Below, piece by piece: positions 63,486-64,000 of a stretch of 64,000 nt of DNA; the first letter of the stretch is position 1; every line of letters begins with the position of its first letter. The notes below the pieces were generated by a model. The model had not been told where the DNA came from and searched no databases. It worked only from the letters and a program-made list of their open reading frames with translations. Source of the DNA: Candidatus Omnitrophota bacterium (GTDB lineage Bacteria > Hinthialibacterota > Hinthialibacteria > Hinthialibacterales > JAKPRU01); NCBI GenBank assembly GCA_029570205.1, contig JAKQSI010000022.1:1-64000 (forward strand). Reading direction: 5' to 3'. Both the position numbers and the translations under genes were made by a program.

Positions 63486-64000
63486 ATGAACGAGCAAACC
63501 CAATCGATCTGCAATCATCTGTGTCGCTGCTGTATGACCACAGCCTGCCCGGATCGTGAGACGGACGGGTTTACACGGCGGGAGTTTCTGGCGGGCGTGG
63601 GCGTTGTGACTGCCGGAACGCTGGCCTTTTCCGCCATGCAGGCCCATGCGGGAACCGGAAAAGACCCGGAATGGACTCCGGCGATTATCGACCGGCCGCT
63701 GAAAGTGCAACCTTTATTGCTGAACGAGATTCCGAAACGTCGAGAGGCCACCAGCTGGCGTAACTGGGGGGGGCTACACACGGCGCAGGACGAGGCACAG
63801 GAAAAGGAACGCATCAGACAGGAATTGGACAAGATGGTTACGGAGGCCGATTTCCCGATTGAGATGCTCCCCCTGGAGACAGCCTCCAATCCCGAACAGG
63901 CGGCGAACGTGGCGAAAGGCGACCACGATGTGATGCTGATCTACGGAGCCAGTTGCGGAACCAATACAATGGAGGCCGCCGCAAATCCCGACAAATGGAC
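63486..64000 (+). CDS. Tat-exported protein of unknown function, N-terminal fragment
   Basis: The frame runs off the right edge after 171 codons. An N-terminal Cys-rich stretch (CNHLCRCC) precedes a twin-arginine signal TRREFLAGVGVVTAGTLAFS with cleavage likely after AHAG. The mature part has a Pro-rich start and then VMLIYGASCGTNTMEAA, a nucleotide- or sugar-isomerase-like beginning I cannot assign. Tat export suggests a cofactor folded in the cytoplasm. GGAGG lies before the ATG. Confidence 0.75.
   Translation, partial: MNEQTQSICNHLCRCCMTTACPDRETDGFTRREFLAGVGVVTAGTLAFSAMQAHAGTGKDPEWTPAIIDRPLKVQPLLLNEIPKRREATSWRNWGGLHTAQDEAQEKERIRQELDKMVTEADFPIEMLPLETASNPEQAANVAKGDHDVMLIYGASCGTNTMEAAANPDKW

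Overview
The window looks like chromosomal DNA from an uncultured diderm, flagellated bacterium. An outer membrane is implied by a type II secretion (T2SS) secretin, an RlpA-type lipoprotein and many signal peptides. Motility is implied by the start of fliG, a PilZ protein and a LegB-type sugar dehydratase. Coding is dense on both strands with Shine-Dalgarno-led starts. The gene mix and the load of small palindromic intergenic repeats suggest a candidate phylum of the Sumerlaeota/Hydrogenedentota/Hinthialibacterota kind. That placement is an impression only.

Layout. 0-7.4 kb: fliG start, an acidic-tailed unknown, a TIM-barrel sugar isomerase, a CgeB-type glycosyltransferase overlapping a lone sucD, a hyperacidic protein, and a GNAT/UbiA pair. 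7.5-13.4 kb: an exported cyclophilin, then large SRP RNA - dnaX - ybaB (recR does not follow), a GT4 glycosyltransferase, a PilZ protein and a solitary type IV pilin-like protein. 13.5-21.4 kb: two divergent genes with matching promoter elements, legB, a YdjC-type deacetylase, uppS, a radical SAM protein and a coiled-coil unknown. 21.4-28.3 kb: fmt with eighteen 33-bp tandem repeats just upstream, a URO-D family protein, rlpA, a polytopic membrane protein, HU and TatD. 28.3-38.4 kb: lexA with a promoter/operator, a nucleotidyltransferase, a secreted PPC-like repeat protein, a SprT-like protein with a WecA/TagO transferase, sppA, and apgM-lysC. 38.7-46.6 kb: a subtilase, an ABC ATPase pseudogene, a DUF362 protein and an active/inactive M16 peptidase pair. 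47-62.1 kb: a T2SS cluster in the order E-F-H-I-J-K-L-M-C-D-orf. 62.2-64 kb: nadA and a truncated Tat-exported protein.

Most distinctive points. (1) The T2SS cluster is unusual: the secretin has six N1-type repeats, GspK carries a Gly/Arg-rich insert, no gspG is present, and a 598-residue unknown is coupled to the secretin gene. (2) Several classes of short palindromic repeats fill the gaps. They touch gene starts: one supplies the ribosome-binding site of gspI, others encode most of a 60-residue gspJ leader, and an expanded array sits in frame upstream of fmt. (3) An SOS-type operator lies between the -35 and -10 of lexA. (4) A decayed ABC ATPase gene survives in an otherwise empty gap. No CRISPR array, tRNA gene, transposase or prophage was seen.
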